From Nymphaea colorata (lineage: Eukaryota; Streptophyta; Magnoliopsida; Nymphaeales; Nymphaeaceae): 60,000 nt of DNA. Below the pieces are notes generated by a model, which did not search any database, was not told the DNA's origin, and saw nothing but the letters and a program-made list of their open reading frames with translations. Numbering within the stretch: the stretch's first letter is position 1; the number at the start of each line of letters is the position of its first letter. Shown one piece after another: positions 20,450 through 32,160 of the stretch. The stretch is from NCBI RefSeq assembly GCF_008831285.2, contig NC_045139.1, forward strand, positions 4,378,704-4,438,703, given 5' to 3'. The position numbers were made by a program, and so were the translations under genes.

Positions 20450-23231
20450 TGCTGGAGCAACCTATCAAAGAGCTATGGCCGCCATTTTTCATGACCAGAT
20501 GCATAAAATCATGGACGCATATATCGATGACATATTGATCAAATCCAAGACAAGAGAAGATCACATTGAAACTCTTGCCCAAGTATTCGAGAGGCTTTTA
20601 CAGTACAAGCTTTGCCTGAATCCTCAAAAATGTGTGTTCGGGGTTGAGTCAGGCAAACTGTTGGGTTTCATGGTCAGTAAGAAGGGAATTGAAATGGATC
20701 TTACAAAAGCTAAGGCAATAATCGATATGCCACCACCTACCAATATCAAGGAGTTGCGAAGCTTGCAAGGACGAATCCAATCCATCAGACGATTCATTTC
20801 CAATCTGGCCATGAGATGCGAGCCATTCAACCAGCTACTGAGGAAAGGTGTCAAGTTTGAATGGGGTTTTGAATGCCAACAGTCATTCGAAAGGATCAAG
20901 AAATACCTTCTAAATCCACCAATTCTAAAACCATCAACGTTGGGTAGACCACTGCTGCTTTACATCACAGTGAATGAGTCAGCATGTTGCGGCTTTTTGG
21001 CACAATATGAGGAAGGAAGTCGCATTGAATATGCAATCTATTACATTAGCAAGACTTTTGTTCAGTACGAAAAGAAGTACTCTCCAATAGAGAAAACTTG
21101 TCTGGCATTGGTTTGGATGTGTCAGAAGTTGAGACATTATTTATTAGCTTGTGAGGTCAAGATACTCTCCAAACTAAATCCTCTCAAGTACATCTTGGAA
21201 CAACCATTCCTTAATGGGCGTATCGCAAAATGGCAAGTTCTGTTGATGCAATATGATCTTGAATATGTGTCTCAAAAGTCAATCAAAGGACAAACAATTG
21301 CGGATCAGTTAGCAGACTTCCCTCAGTACGAAGAAATCAGAACAAATGATGAGTTTCCAGATGAACATGTACTAAGATTGGAAACGGTTCCGACATGGAA
21401 GATGTACTTTGACGGGTCTAGAAATGTGATGGGAGCAGGCATAGGCATCTTACTCATCACTCCAGAAAGCGAAATGATCCCGTACTCTTTAAAACTTGAT
21501 TTTCCATGTACCCATAACATGGCTGAATATGAAGCCCTCATACAAGGACTTCGTTCTTTATTGAGTTTTCAAGTGAAAAGAGTGAATGCCTTCGGCGACT
21601 CTCAGCTTATTATAAATCAAGTGAATGGAGAATGGCAAGTCAAAGATGAAAAGTTGGTGCCATATCAAGAAATTGCTACCTCCTTAATCTGTCAATTCGA
21701 AGAAGTACAATTGGTTCACGTAAAGAGAGAAGGTAACCCTATTGCAGATGGCCTCGCGAGCTTAGGATCGACCATCACTTTTCGAACCAATGAAGCAATC
21801 CGTTCTTTTGAGATTGGAAGATTAGAACACCCTGCTTTTGAAACGATGGCGCATGTTCATCATATCCAAGGGGGGAATACTCCTTGGTACCATGACATCA
21901 AAAGGTACATTGAAAGAGGAGAATTCCCGACTGAAATGTCTAAAAATGAACAAAAAGCAATACAACGTATGTCAGCAAGGTACTTTATCCTAGCAGGGGT
22001 ATTATACAGACGTGGATTTAGCACTGAATACTCTCGGTGCTTTGATGAAGATGAGGCAAAGAAAGTAATCGAAGAATCACATCGAGGAGATTGTGGAGGC
22101 CATGTTGGTTACCAAACCCTCACCAAACAAATAATTCGAGCAGGGTATTATTGGCCTACCATGCAAAAAGATTGTCACCAATTTGTCAAAAGATGCAAAG
22201 AATGTCAACTGCATGCTCCAGTAATTCATGCCCCTGCCTCTCACTTGCATTCTGTGACATCTCCTTGGCCGTTTTCAATGTGGGCCTTTGACGTAGTCGG
22301 ACCGATATCCCCTGCAGCTTCTAATGGCCATAAGTATTTTCTTACTGCAACGGATTATTTTACCAAGTGGGTAGAAGTTGTCACACTCAGAACAGTGGAA
22401 GGACGTCATGTAGTGTCCTTCATTCACAAAAATCTTCTTTGCAGATTTGGAGTCCCTCATGATATAGTATCAGACAACGGAACTCATTTCAAGAATGAAA
22501 AGATGAGGCAATTGTGCAGCAAGTACCACATCACTCATCATTTTTCAGCTCCTTATTATCCCCAAGGCAATGGACAAGCAAAGGCTACCAACAAGATCTT
22601 GATCCGCATCTTGGAACGGACAGTAGAAACTGGAAGAGATTGGCATAAACAGATGCACAACGCTCTATGGGCATATCGCACCACTATGAGAACTCCAACA
22701 AATGCCACTCCAGCAGAGCTAGTCTATGGAACAGAAGTGGTTCTACCATTACATATGTTGAAACCTGCTTTGAAGTTCGCTTCTCTCATAGAGCTCCCTC
22801 TTACTCAATATCAACAAAAAAGGCTAATGCAACTCGATTTGCTAGATGAAAAGAGGTTAAAAGCAGCTGAACATGCTGAAGCTTATCGCCAAAGGGTAGC
22901 CAGACAATTTGCCAAGTCAGTTATCGAGAGACAGTTCAAAGTGAATGATTCAGTCCTACGATCTGCAGTGTACCTAAGAGGACGACCACGAGGCAAGTGG
23001 GCACCAAATTGGGAAGGCCCATATGTCATTAAGGAAGTTTTGCCCCACAATTCATACCGACTAATTGATGCTGATGGGGTGGAATCTGTCGATCCTGTTT
23101 TGTATTCATTTTCCAATCAATGTCAAAACATTTGTGTTTCCACATCGACTATTCAATCTAGATTCTTCCCAGTTGTAAAACATGACAATTACACTGGGGC
23201 ATTTTTATTTTTTTTATCGCTCAGGGCTTGA
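20439..23231 (+). CDS. pol: RT C-terminus, two RNase H domains and integrase (Ogre-like pol)
   Basis: An open 930-codon frame. In order: RT palm with the Y-I-D-D catalytic box at residues 28-31 and the L-G-F-M-V-S thumb motif; the first RNase H (about 145-290); a second, archaeal-like RNase H (about 321-455) with D at 325 (YFDGS), E in AEYEAL, D in FGDSQL and D in IADGLAS, all present; then integrase with an H-H-C-C zinc finger (about 540-590), core (about 610-760) and GPY/F module (about 855-885). The integrase triad is D618, D679 and, with exact D-35-E spacing, residue 715, which is Lys (AAG at 22581-22583) instead of Glu. Integration activity should therefore be lost. The last 40 or so residues look read-through in character. 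The frame has no own start and belongs to the polyprotein. Confidence 0.95.
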   Translation: MPFNAGATYQRAMAAIFHDQMHKIMDAYIDDILIKSKTREDHIETLAQVFERLLQYKLCLNPQKCVFGVESGKLLGFMVSKKGIEMDLTKAKAIIDMPPPTNIKELRSLQGRIQSIRRFISNLAMRCEPFNQLLRKGVKFEWGFECQQSFERIKKYLLNPPILKPSTLGRPLLLYITVNESACCGFLAQYEEGSRIEYAIYYISKTFVQYEKKYSPIEKTCLALVWMCQKLRHYLLACEVKILSKLNPLKYILEQPFLNGRIAKWQVLLMQYDLEYVSQKSIKGQTIADQLADFPQYEEIRTNDEFPDEHVLRLETVPTWKMYFDGSRNVMGAGIGILLITPESEMIPYSLKLDFPCTHNMAEYEALIQGLRSLLSFQVKRVNAFGDSQLIINQVNGEWQVKDEKLVPYQEIATSLICQFEEVQLVHVKREGNPIADGLASLGSTITFRTNEAIRSFEIGRLEHPAFETMAHVHHIQGGNTPWYHDIKRYIERGEFPTEMSKNEQKAIQRMSARYFILAGVLYRRGFSTEYSRCFDEDEAKKVIEESHRGDCGGHVGYQTLTKQIIRAGYYWPTMQKDCHQFVKRCKECQLHAPVIHAPASHLHSVTSPWPFSMWAFDVVGPISPAASNGHKYFLTATDYFTKWVEVVTLRTVEGRHVVSFIHKNLLCRFGVPHDIVSDNGTHFKNEKMRQLCSKYHITHHFSAPYYPQGNGQAKATNKILIRILERTVETGRDWHKQMHNALWAYRTTMRTPTNATPAELVYGTEVVLPLHMLKPALKFASLIELPLTQYQQKRLMQLDLLDEKRLKAAEHAEAYRQRVARQFAKSVIERQFKVNDSVLRSAVYLRGRPRGKWAPNWEGPYVIKEVLPHNSYRLIDADGVESVDPVLYSFSNQCQNICVSTSTIQSRFFPVVKHDNYTGAFLFFLSLRA

Positions 23232-23521
23232 GAGCAACCCGTGCAGGTAAATGGTTAAACCTGCAATATGAGGGCAACCCATGCAGGCAAGGGGTTAAAC
23301 CTGCAATGCTAGCCAAAGTAACCCATGCAGGCAAAGGGGTTAAACATGTGCTACAAGCCAAAGCAACTCACACAGTTAAAAGGTTCAACTTGTGATGCAA
23401 GTCAAGGCAACCCATTCAGGGGGTTAAACCTGAATTTGAAATCGGCAAACCCATGCAGGTAAGGGGTTAAACCTGTAATTTAAGCTCAAACAACCCATTC
23501 AGGTAAGGGGTAAAGCCTGAA
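23232..23521 (+). repeat. Tandem repeats in the 3' UTR of the Ogre-like element
   Basis: Seven imperfect units of 39-45 bases are marked by CAACCC-type words near 23235, 23275, 23319, 23364, 23408, 23446 and 23491. Most units contain a small dyad: GCAGGT, a loop GGGGTTAA, then ACCTGC. Tandem repeats in the 3' UTR are a known habit of Tat/Ogre elements. The dyads give each unit a possible hairpin in the RNA. Confidence 0.9.
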
Positions 23522-23603
23522 ACATCTCTATGAAAATGTCTTGTTTGAAAAATTTGTGGCGTTTATCTTTGTCACTAAGCACGGCTAACACCAGCTTATT
23601 AAC

Positions 23604-23613
23604 AAAGAGGGGC
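23604..23613 (+). promoter_or_regulatory. Polypurine tract
   Basis: AAAGAGGGGC lies three bases before the 3' LTR start, the standard place for the plus-strand primer of reverse transcription. Confidence 0.85.
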
Positions 23614-23616
23614 ATC

Positions 23617-26600
23617 TGTAATCACCCCAAATTTTTCTAAAGGACTATGATGTTTTATCCAAGTGCGAAATTCAAATTTAGGCACAAGATTTTCAAAATA
23701 CAACTTTCAGATCCAAATTAAATCCAAAATACTACTCTCAGATCCAAATTAAATCCAAAATACTAATTTTAGATCCAAAACCCAAGTTCAAATCCAAATC
23801 AATCATTTAAGACTAATTTGCCCTTTCTTTTGACCAAAAACCTCCTTTTAGATGGTGATTTTAGTCTTTTTTTTACACAAGACCGATTTGCCCCTCCTTT
23901 TGATAAAAAAACCTCCTTTTAGAGGGTGATTTTAGTCTTTTTTTAAACAAGACTGATTTGCCCCTCTTTTTGATCAAAAAAACCTCCTTTTAGAGGGTGA
24001 TTTTAATTTTTTTTAAACAAGACCGATTTGCCCCTCCTTTTGACCAAAAAACCTCCTTTTAGAGGGTGATTTTAGTCTTTTTGGTAAACAAGACCAATTT
24101 ACCCCTCCTTTTGACCAAAAAACATCCTTTTAGAGGGTAATTTTAGTCTTTTTGGGTGGACAAGACCGATTTGCCCTTTCATTTGGCCAAAAAAATATCC
24201 TTTTGGAGGGTGATTTTAGTCTTTTTAGGTCAAAAAATTCAAATTTTGGGTTTTGGCTCCAAAATCCTCTATAAATACCCCCTCATATCCTCCCTCTTGG
24301 GCAAGATTGGTCCTTGGGAGAAACTCTAGTGTATTCTCACTTGAAGACTTAGAGTTTCTCTTGAGCTCTCTATCTCTCCCTCTCCCTCTTTCCATTTCCT
24401 TCTCCAACTTAGAGCAAACACTCTTGGAGCTTCATTCAAAAGGGGATCTTCAAGTGAATGTGTTCATCTTTCTTAGGTCATTTCCCATTAGAGGTATGTA
24501 ATCTTCATCCCTCTCATTTCTCTCTTCTTTCTTTTCATTAATATCCTTATTATTATGTTATTTCTTTTTCTTAAATATAGTCTTGTTGTTGTTTTCATTT
24601 TCTCTTCACATCTTCATCTCCCCATGGCCAAAGGAGATAGCACTCAACCTCTTTTTAGAGACAAGAGGCTATGCTCAAATGCACCGGGAGCATGAGAAGA
24701 TGAGATGATATTTTATTTTATGATTAAAACATGCTCTTTCAAGTATTCTTGTTGTTCTTGTTCTTTCTCTTTATCAATATCTTTTTGCTCTTTCTTCTCT
24801 TCAATATATATTATTGTTGTTGTTATTCTTTTCATTAATGAATATATTTTTGTTGTTATTGTTATTTCAATTCTTCAATATAGTCTTATTCTTGTTATTT
24901 CATTTCTTCGTTATTGTTTCTCTTTCTACATTTTCTCCTCATCTTCATCTCCCCACGGCTAAAGAAGGTAGCTCTCAATCTCTTTTAGAGACAAGAGGCT
25001 ATAATCAAAGTGCACCGGGAGCATGGAAAGATGAGATGATCTTTCATTTTAATCATGTTCTTTCTTTTCATGAATACATTCTTATTGTTCTTTTGTTTCC
25101 TCTTATTTTCCTCTCTTCCTCATTTCTCCATGGCCAAAAGAGATAGCTCTCAATCTCTATTTTAGAGTCAAGAGGCTATACTCAAGTGCACCGGGAACAT
25201 GAGAAGATGAGGTGGTATATCAATTCATAGTTACATCATGTCTTCCCTTCTAATTGAACTTTGCTTTCTTTTTTATCATCCTCTTTCTTTCTTTCCTTCC
25301 TTGAAAGTTATCTATATATTATGCATGCATAGTTGCTTGGTTCTTTACTTACATGTGAATGCATGTCGGGAATGAGAGTGTGGTTTGGGGACTCTTTATT
25401 TTCATATTAATCTTTGAGGTTGGGACTTGTCCAACCCGGAATAAACCCTCACGAAAATATACATGTTAATATGCATTTCCATATCATTTTGCGCTAGTTT
25501 CCTTCTTAATCATCACATTAGGAACCCTAACGAGTGCCTCGTTATGTTGCTTGTTTTCTTCCATACCCAACGGTAGAAGAAATATATCCCTTACAACAAA
25601 CCAAATAATAACATTCTATGCTTATATAAATCATATTTTCTAAAATATTTTCAAAAAGAACCTTCTAACATGGCCTTAAGGACTTAGCTTAGACTCTTGC
25701 ATGAGTCCAAACTCCCCTCCGGCCCACATTAAATTTGAAGTTGGTAATTTTAAGTTGTTCCTTGATTTTTCTAATCTTGTGAAGGTATGGATGTATACAC
25801 ATGTTATATACATTTATGCCGACATGATGACCCCCATATTTCTCTCTCTACTATTTTATAAATTTTCATATGTGCATGAATACGTATGTACATGTACTCC
25901 ATCTCCTCTCTTTCAAATATTTATTCCTCTTTTCAAGACAAATATCTTCTCTTATAACATTTCTCATACCCATATATGCGTATGATATTTTTCTTTTCCT
26001 CTAAAATCTCTATTTCTCTTCGAATCAATACATCTTTTTCTCTTAAACTTTCATATATGTGTATATGTGATGGTATGTACACATGTATGCATGTCTTTCT
26101 TTATATCTCTCTTTCCTTTCATAAGAGTGTTTTATCTCTTGTATTTTTTTTGACATTCTCACCTCATGAACTTTCTATTTACCAACTTCAATAAGACCAC
26201 AAACCAAGTAATGACCCAATATTGGAATCATGCTTGATGGTCTACAATCTCTATCCCTTTTCAAAAACTTTTCCTTCTTATATACAATAATTATAATAAC
26301 GAAATCTTAGATGTATGTTGTGGTAGGAATGACATTAGATGAATGTTGTGGTAGGAATGTTTTACATTTTTTTCAATCATATAGGGTAAATGCATCCATG
26401 CATTCTCACCCACTTTATTTCATTTATGATCACAAGCACCTCTCCAAAGGAACTTAAGCAAGAAGGGATGGAGCTCTAGCTAGGTGGTAACCGAATTAGA
26501 GCAAAATCTCAAACCTACTTAAAGTCTTAAGAGAACACTAAAGTGATTTCAAAATGTTTTCATAAGTTTTTCAAATGATATTTACTAGTTTCACTTTTTC

Positions 26601-26887
26601 CTCAAAACATTTCACATTTTCAAGCAATTTTTCAAGAACCCTTTCAAAAGTTTGAAACTCCAAACTTTCAATATTTTCTACACCGCATATAGAATCAAAA
26701 AGATGTTTAAGTTAAAACGAAATGCATCAATGATAAACATAGTCCTTGGGTTGATTACCCCCGGTAAAGGCACCGGGAACGGTCGATCCTCGTACCGACG
26801 GGCGAGTCCCTTTCTTTCCTCTTTCAAAACAAAAACCTTATTTTTCTGGAGCAATCCAAAACCAATGAAAATTTTGGGATGCAAACA
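23617..26887 (+). repeat. 3' LTR of the Ogre-like element (3271 bp)
   Basis: This matches the 5' LTR throughout, with roughly 25-35 substitutions and a few small indels by eye, about 1%. Its TATA box is at 24270-24277, its U3 array at 23805-24238 and the three inner direct repeats at 24613-25215. The low divergence dates the insertion as recent relative to the surrounding segment duplication. Confidence 0.95.
24270..24277 (+). promoter_or_regulatory. TATA box of the 3' LTR
   Basis: This TATAAATA matches the 5' LTR box base for base and by offset. In the 3' LTR it would drive transcripts outward into repeat copy B. Confidence 0.7.
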
Positions 26888-26914
26888 CTAGTTATATTTG
26901 GTTTTTGGCTCTTA

Positions 26915-27015
<101 letters not shown>

Positions 27016-29367
27016 AAACAATAGAAAACGATTTAATTAATTAAGTCGAAATTAGGTAACATGCCATCACAAATGGAGTCATCAGATGTGAATTGGAAAC
27101 CATCTTATATCGAAAGGCCAGCCTGGGTGGGCCTGACTAAGCCCGGTTCGACCCGATAAATTTTTTTAATATTATTATATTGATTTTTATATATACTTAT
27201 AATATTTATTATAATTAATTATATTTATATGATATTTTATATTAAAAATAAATATCTTTTAATTTAATGGGCCTGTGTTTGGGTTTTGGGTGTCAGGCTC
27301 GGGTGCCCTTCACTGGTTAACAGTTAAACAGGATTACTGAGAGTGTAGTTTCGACATGGACAAGATCCACGAGCATCTAATAAAGTTTAAGTGCAACACG
27401 AGGAGTATGGTGTGAAGGCGTCAGTGGTTTAGATTTTTTTTCCAACTAGTGACCAGAATCTCTATCTTTAGGTATCGTTAGGGATGTCCACCCGGAGATA
27501 TAATCTAACATTTGATTCATATGCAGATTTGACTGGTTGTATTCCATAAGAAAATCCAGATCAGATTCAAAAAACTGGATGCGGATTTGTTATCGTATTT
27601 CATACCCAATTTCGGTGGACACCTGAATCATATTACATGGAAAATTTTTTATAACATTTAGTATGTGTACACCTAAATCTGAATCTGAACTTTGATACTA
27701 ATAAACAATACAAGATTACTCATTTATGCTGATGTTATATCCGATCCAAATCTAATCTGTTAATGTCCAATGATTCTATTTCTTTTTAGTAGAAATTTTT
27801 TGCTTTTATTATAAAAAATAAAAGACATTTGAATGTCGAAAAATCAGCCACGGTTCATTGCTGTGGTGAACAGGAGAGTGGCCCCCACCATTTGAGAGAT
27901 AAAAGGGCATTAAGTTTTTCAGTAGGGGCCGTTTAATGGATTAAAACCTGGAATTGGAAAAAAAATTCTAAAAATAAGTTTCCTGAAATAAATAAATGGA
28001 AAAAATATTTTAATTCTCATTTTGATGTGTGTGATGACTGAGAAATAAATTTTCAAAAAAAATATTTCTTAGTTTGATAATAAAAACTCATATTTACATA
28101 ACATGAATTAATCTAAATTATCAAGGTCAAACCTTTTGGGTTCAATCTGATGTTATACCTAGTGTCAGGTCGTCAGACCAAAAGAAAAAGGAAAAGGTTT
28201 GAAAAATCTATAAAACAGACATCTACAGTCTATGATGGAGTCTTGGATTCAAGTAAAACTTTTGGGGATAATACGGATAAGACGGTCAATGACGTCATGT
28301 TAACAATATAAGCTCAAGCTTGAATATAGTGCATATGAAGCTTTTGTTCAATGTCTAAAGAATAGTTATCACAAATTATAGAATGTATTTATTTGTTGGT
28401 CCTTAGTTGCTAAGCCGGGTTTCTCACTAGATAGTTATTTAAGAAACTACTTGTTTAGGTAGTCTAATCACTAATCTAGGGTTACGAGTACCGCTGCAAC
28501 AGGTACAAAAACAAATTTTCTAGGCAGTCTTGCCAAAAGTAATTTCCTTTCACTTTTTTCAAAAGTTTTTTTTTCTTTTTAAATTTAGAGGCATTGTAAT
28601 CTTCTGACTTCTATCCTAATTTCTAAGTATTGACAAGAGATCTTTCTAACAGCTATTATAAATGATGAATGGACCTTTTTAACATCATCATGGATTAGTG
28701 AAGCCTCCGCCATGATGATGACATGGGCATAACTCAAGGCCACATCCCAACGCTGGCCAATTGGAGGATTAACTAAAAGGTATGAGGACGATCATTTGAA
28801 CTCATTCACTTCTCTTATGTATATAAGTGGATGTCTTGCTTTTGTTCACCAGTATCCATCTAATTATTTGTAGTTTTATGAGCATGGTGGTGCCTAGTGC
28901 AAATTCTCCACTCCTTGTAAATTATTACATATCTTAAAAGTATCATTTGATCATGTGTTTCTATGTACATTATTATTCAAAATGGATTCTCACATCCACA
29001 ATATCCTAAAATATCAACAAATGGCATCTTTTATAGATACAATTATCTTCCAAAATCTCACATTTTCTAAGAAATAATACAGCAATAAAGGCAATATTTT
29101 CTCTTTGGCGTAATATAATTTTATTAAAAAATACATCCTAAAAAAGAAAGACATCTTCACCCCTAGATGCAGTGAAAGAGATCACAAGGATATATAGAAG
29201 CTCGAGTAATAACTTTGACCAATCCAAGGAACATAGAGAGAGAGAGATACCTCAAACCGTTTTTTGTACTTTTTCTTCTTCTTCTTCTTTTATATGAATG
29301 CTTCTTCTGTGTCTTCAAAACTCATTCATTATCAACTGTCTATCTTTCATCTTGGTTTTTTCCTTTA

Positions 29368-29594
29368 GATTGTGTTTGATCCAAGGTTGCATTAAAAGAC
29401 ATGTTTTGAGAGATCTTCAGTTTAAACAAATGAGCATCTTAATAACATGAATTTCAAATTTATGCTACATGTTAAAAACCATGAATTTAAGATCGGATTT
29501 ATGGGGAGATGTCCGATCTTGAATCCATGGAATTGAGATATTAGAGTTTTCATATCACAATGGATCTCAGATCTATGGTGAACCAAACACAACC
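29368..29594. mobile_element. Tourist-like MITE, 227 bp (copy B)
   Basis: The ends GATTGTGTTTGATCC and (reverse complement) GGTTGTGTTTGGTTC are flanked by TTA on both sides (29365-29367 and 29595-29597). It is in the same place as the C and E copies, so it was inserted before the segment was duplicated. Confidence 0.8.
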
Positions 29595-29832
29595 TTACAC
29601 TTTCAATTCTGCACTTATGGTCTCAAGAATGCACTCTCTCATGCTTTAGTCTTGTTTTTTTTCTTCATTGGTTTTGGTTTTGCACTTATTGTCTTAAGAA
29701 TGCACTTGCATTGCTAGTGCAGTTTTTCTTCTTTGTAAGTTCCAATCCGTGAACCTATGTCTTCCCTTCTATGTGGGCAGGCTTAAATTTACAGGATGGT
29801 GTTCCTTTGGCAAACCAATAAAGTAAAATTAA

Positions 29833-31240
29833 AACCAGAGGACTGGGTGGGCTCGGGCAATCTGTTGCCAAGGCAAGCCACATTCTTGTGGAGAACTAAA
29901 ACAGGATTCTGTTCTACTATTGCTGGATATGAAATATTAGGATTTGGCATGGTGTGTCATTGTGTATCATTTCTTTAGGTGTATGGTTGTAGCCAATTCA
30001 TGATATCTGGTAGAAACTGCGGTTGGTTTTGTTTGTTTTACATAGTTGTTATCATGTTTTCATGGATAGTCCCAACCCTGACATTTCCCAGCCTGACCAC
30101 CGCTTTGTCCTTGCAAGGCTGGGTAATAGGGGCTTAACCAGGCTTTCCTTTCGGAAAGGTTTTGTTTCTAACATGAGGAAACTGCACTTAAGAGTTAAGA
30201 TATGAGTTAGTGTCCTCATCCTCCAGCAAATGCTGCTTAGGCTGGCACGAAAGGTTGTGCTCATGGAATGTATTGCCTTTGCATGTTTTATCTCATCTAG
30301 TAACAATTTCCCTCCAACAACTAATTTATTGATCTACTGTTGAGATATTCAAAAGGGTCTTTAACTTCAAGAGAATATTCTAAATTCTGATTCCCAATAC
30401 AAATCATCACTGCGTGCACGTCCTAGTTAAAACCATAACCAAATCATTATCAATAACAACAATCAGAAATAATGATTTACCATTTGCTGGCATTAAAGGT
30501 TGTTTGAATTTGTGGATGTGGCCTTTTCTATTAATTGCTCAATGGGAGTGGTGCGACGGGTAAGATGATCTCATGGTGTTCCATAGAAGTTGTTTTAGAT
30601 GTTAGTATAATGAAATGTTTTAGGAGGGCGTTGCATGGGAAAAACATTGTATTTGGAGGACGGTTGTTCTTGTGATAAAAAATTAGTGTAAAGTATACCT
30701 GATAGCTTTGTACCACACTCTAAGTGCCCCTTTTTGAAGATGTATTAAGACACAGTACCAATGGCAATTAAACTGGTCAAGAAAATATGAAGCAATTTTT
30801 CCCTCACTATTTCACTGACAATTTATCTGAAAAAAGAAGTTAAAGACGTTATGAAAAGGGTTGAAAATAAATTAATTTTCATTACATGTTTATTCTATTA
30901 AACTAAAATTTTCAATAAGATGATAATGACTAAGATGACCTTTTATGGAAAAAATAGGCTCTTCCTATGAGAACAAAAGTTACAAAGGGAAGCACTTGTT
31001 TTTTAGAAGAACTAAAATACTTGCACGACAGCATTAGTGTGGATATGACATGCAAATCAAAGTTGATTTTTTGAAGGTATTTTTTTGTTTTACCAAAGGT
31101 AATTTCCCATTTCGTAAAGAGGGTTGGACACGCCGAGCAGGGTGTGCAGGAGGGGGAATAACAGGACATGGGTCAGGGTTTGTAAAATGAATAGTAACTT
31201 CAATAAAAATGAATAGTAACTTCAATGTATTTATTTCGTT
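29833..31240. other. Unassigned sequence
   Basis: No gene, terminal repeat or RNA recognised. A GGACACGCCGAG word near 31128 matches the GC-rich elements (compare 33888), so a small scrap of that family is present. Confidence 0.4.
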
Positions 31241-31374
31241 TCTTCCGCTTTACTTCTCATTTCATCACGCACGTTCTCTCTCTTCACTTCGTCTTCAACG
31301 TCGTCCAAGTGGGAGGCATCGACCTTTGCTACTTTCTCCTGTTGTTGCATAGCCATTGTTGCAGAGCCAAGGTA

Positions 31375-31375
<1 letters not shown>

Positions 31376-31419
<44 letters not shown>
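31376..31419. repeat. (CT)n microsatellite
   Basis: About 22 CT units. Frames of repeated Ser-Leu or Arg-Glu through it are artefacts of the repeat. Confidence 0.95.
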
Positions 31420-31420
<1 letters not shown>

Positions 31421-31439
31421 AAAAGAACTCGCTCACTCA

Positions 31440-31880
31440 CTTAGCAAGAGTCCTGAAACCCAGGGTTTCATCCATTGCTCACTGAAGCAGAGGAACCCTC
31501 GCTCGTTCCCTTGCTCAAGGGAGCGAGAACCTTCGCTATTGCTGGAGCGAGGGTTCAAAGCCCTCTTTCTACAGTGAGTGAGAGCGAGGTTTCAGATTCT
31601 AAAACCCTCGCTTATTGGAGAGTGAGGGTTTCATTCAAAGGTGCGAGGATTTCAAAACCTTCCTTGGTTGAGAAACGGTTTCAGTAGATAAGAATAAATG
31701 AATCATTGAAAGGTTTAGGAAAACCCTTGCTTGGGTGCGAGCGTTTCAAAATTTGAATGATTCATTCAAAATAATTTTTTTAGATGAAACCCTTTCTCGG
31801 GTGTGAGGGTTTCAAAACCTTTGTTCGTTGAGCGAGGGTTTCAAATGAAATTCAAATTTCTCAGATAAAATTTCAGATTC
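31440..31880. repeat. Degenerate GCGAGGGTTTCA repeat region
   Basis: The word GCGAGGGTTTCA, its variants, or the reverse AAACCCTCGC recurs about ten times over 430 bases with irregular spacing, interspersed with copies of TTCAAA. It is not a telomere repeat. No coding frame with a domain was seen. Confidence 0.6.
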
Positions 31881-31989
31881 TTCACTTGGGGTTTTATGAT
31901 TTCCTTTGCAGATCAATTGCCCTTCCCCCACCGCTGCGATCTCCTTCCATAGCAGCACTGCAACAATAAGCACACTGCTTCTGTTACCG

Positions 31990-32157
31990 CACTACAGCAT
32001 GCCTAAACGAGTTGAACGAGCTCGAGTTCGAGCTCTGACATGCCTCATCGAGCTGAGCTCGAGTTAACATTATACAACTCGATTCGAGCTCGAGCCATGC
32101 GAAATAGAAGTCGAGCCAAGTTCGAGCTTAGGATGCTCAGGCTCGTGTTCACGGCCC
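31990..32157. mobile_element. hAT-like fragment rich in GAGCTCGAG
   Basis: Dense GAGCTCGAG/CGAGCTCG words, ending near GTGTTCACGGCCCC, resemble the self-similar ends of some plant hAT-type non-autonomous elements. Only one end is recognisable, and no target duplication was found. Confidence 0.35.
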
Positions 32158-32160
32158 CAC

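Larger units (their letters stand above)
11274..26887 (+). mobile_element. Complete Ogre-like (Tat lineage) Ty3/gypsy LTR retrotransposon, 15.6 kb
   Basis: The element has two long LTRs beginning TGTAATC and ending GCAAACA, a 5-bp target duplication, a PBS, a polypurine tract and a 9.06 kb internal region. The order is ORF1, gag, protease, spacer or intron, RT, RNase H, second (archaeal-like) RNase H, integrase, then a 3' UTR of tandem repeats. An extra ORF1 before gag, dual RNase H, an intron-like gap between protease and RT, and great length are the recognised traits of Ogre and related Tat elements. Coding is damaged: an in-frame TAG at codon 10 of gag, TGA at 17921, a frameshift near 18313 and another near 20422, plus loss of the integrase catalytic Glu. 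It cannot be autonomous as it stands. The two LTRs differ by only about 25-35 substitutions by eye, so the insertion is young. Confidence 0.95.

Noticed and set aside
31231-31440. Minus-strand frame rich in Arg-Glu
   Set aside because: It is a translation of the (CT)n tract with no domain outside it.
31440-31880. Interstitial telomere repeat
   Set aside because: The word GCGAGGGTTTCA does not contain the plant telomere unit in tandem.
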